From JANOGU01 sp964499865 (GTDB lineage Bacteria; Pseudomonadota; Alphaproteobacteria; Rhodobacterales; Rhodobacteraceae), in assembly GCA_964499865.1 (NCBI GenBank), contig CAZCPY010000001.1, positions 62,001 to 126,000 on the forward strand: a DNA stretch of 64,000 nucleotides. Reading direction: 5' to 3'. Of this stretch, positions 63,941-64,000 are shown one piece after another. Made by a program: the position numbers and the translations under genes. The notes below the pieces were generated by a model. That model worked only from the letters and a program-made list of their open reading frames with translations. It was not told the DNA's origin and made no database searches. Within the stretch, counting starts at the first letter, position 1. The number at the start of each line of letters is the position of its first letter.

Positions 63941-64000
63941 CTCTGTATTATTCTCAATACAATATGAGTACGTTCTGTTGCACCGACCATACCAATCATA

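Overview
The window is part of a large tailed-bacteriophage genome (Caudoviricetes, probably jumbo-sized). It carries its own replisome, nucleotide-metabolism enzymes, a sigma factor, virion genes, almost no spacers between genes and many ATGA stop/start overlaps. No integrase, tRNA or rRNA was seen. The host cannot be named. A lipoprotein signal and one perfect sigma-70 promoter fit a Gram-negative host. A run of 100 N (32591-32690) marks an assembly gap inside a repeat array.

Layout. 1-13.2 kb (minus strand): replication and nucleotide block with UvrD-type helicase (cut by the window edge), family A DNA polymerase, likely ssDNA-binding protein, primase, (p)ppGpp-hydrolase-like HD protein, class II ribonucleotide reductase and DnaB-like helicase. 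13.2-14.4 kb is a hairpin-rich non-coding region, a candidate origin or control locus. 14.4-16.7 kb: an unknown gene, an RNA ligase and a deoxycytidylate-deaminase-like protein. 16.8-22.15 kb (minus): one tightly overlapped operon encoding a membrane-anchored protein, a retron-like reverse transcriptase, an E2-like protein, a small protein, a JAB/JAMM peptidase, an E1/ThiF enzyme and a ubiquitin-like protein. 22.2-28.5 kb (plus): tail/virion genes, including a gene with a canonical -1 frameshift heptamer (tail assembly chaperone type), a 936-residue virion protein and a sigma factor. 28.9-29.7 kb: a self-contained moron with a consensus sigma-70 promoter, two genes (one lipoprotein) and a terminator. 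33.5-36.1 kb and 38.5-44.2 kb (plus): further late/virion genes, including proteins of 777 and 1093 residues. 44.2-62.7 kb (minus): accessory early-type genes (AAA+ ATPase, two metallophosphoesterases, ThyX with an inserted segment, protein phosphatase, GroES-like co-chaperonin, SprT-like protein, MazG-like pyrophosphohydrolase and many small unknowns).

Two systems stand out. (1) Three arrays (30.5-33.0, 54.95-56.8 and 62.9-63.85 kb, all minus strand) hold 28 recognisable tandem mini-genes encoding Gly/Tyr/Asn/Trp-rich peptides of about 49-80 residues. Most begin with MKI at a TTG start, end in a GKGGKH-like tail, and are joined by a TTGA or ATGA stop/start overlap; the codons of the tail double as the Shine-Dalgarno sequence for the next gene. 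Sequence modules are shared between units and between arrays. (2) A ubiquitin-like conjugation cassette sits in the same operon as a reverse transcriptase.

Regulation. A recurrent minus-strand promoter-like motif (TTTRTGGCATAAG, preceded by an A-tract) occurs about 12 times, each upstream of a minus-strand operon and mostly followed by a hairpin-containing leader. It is the best candidate for the early promoter. Rho-independent terminators end most of the small cassettes. The plus-strand virion genes lack this motif and may depend on the phage sigma factor.
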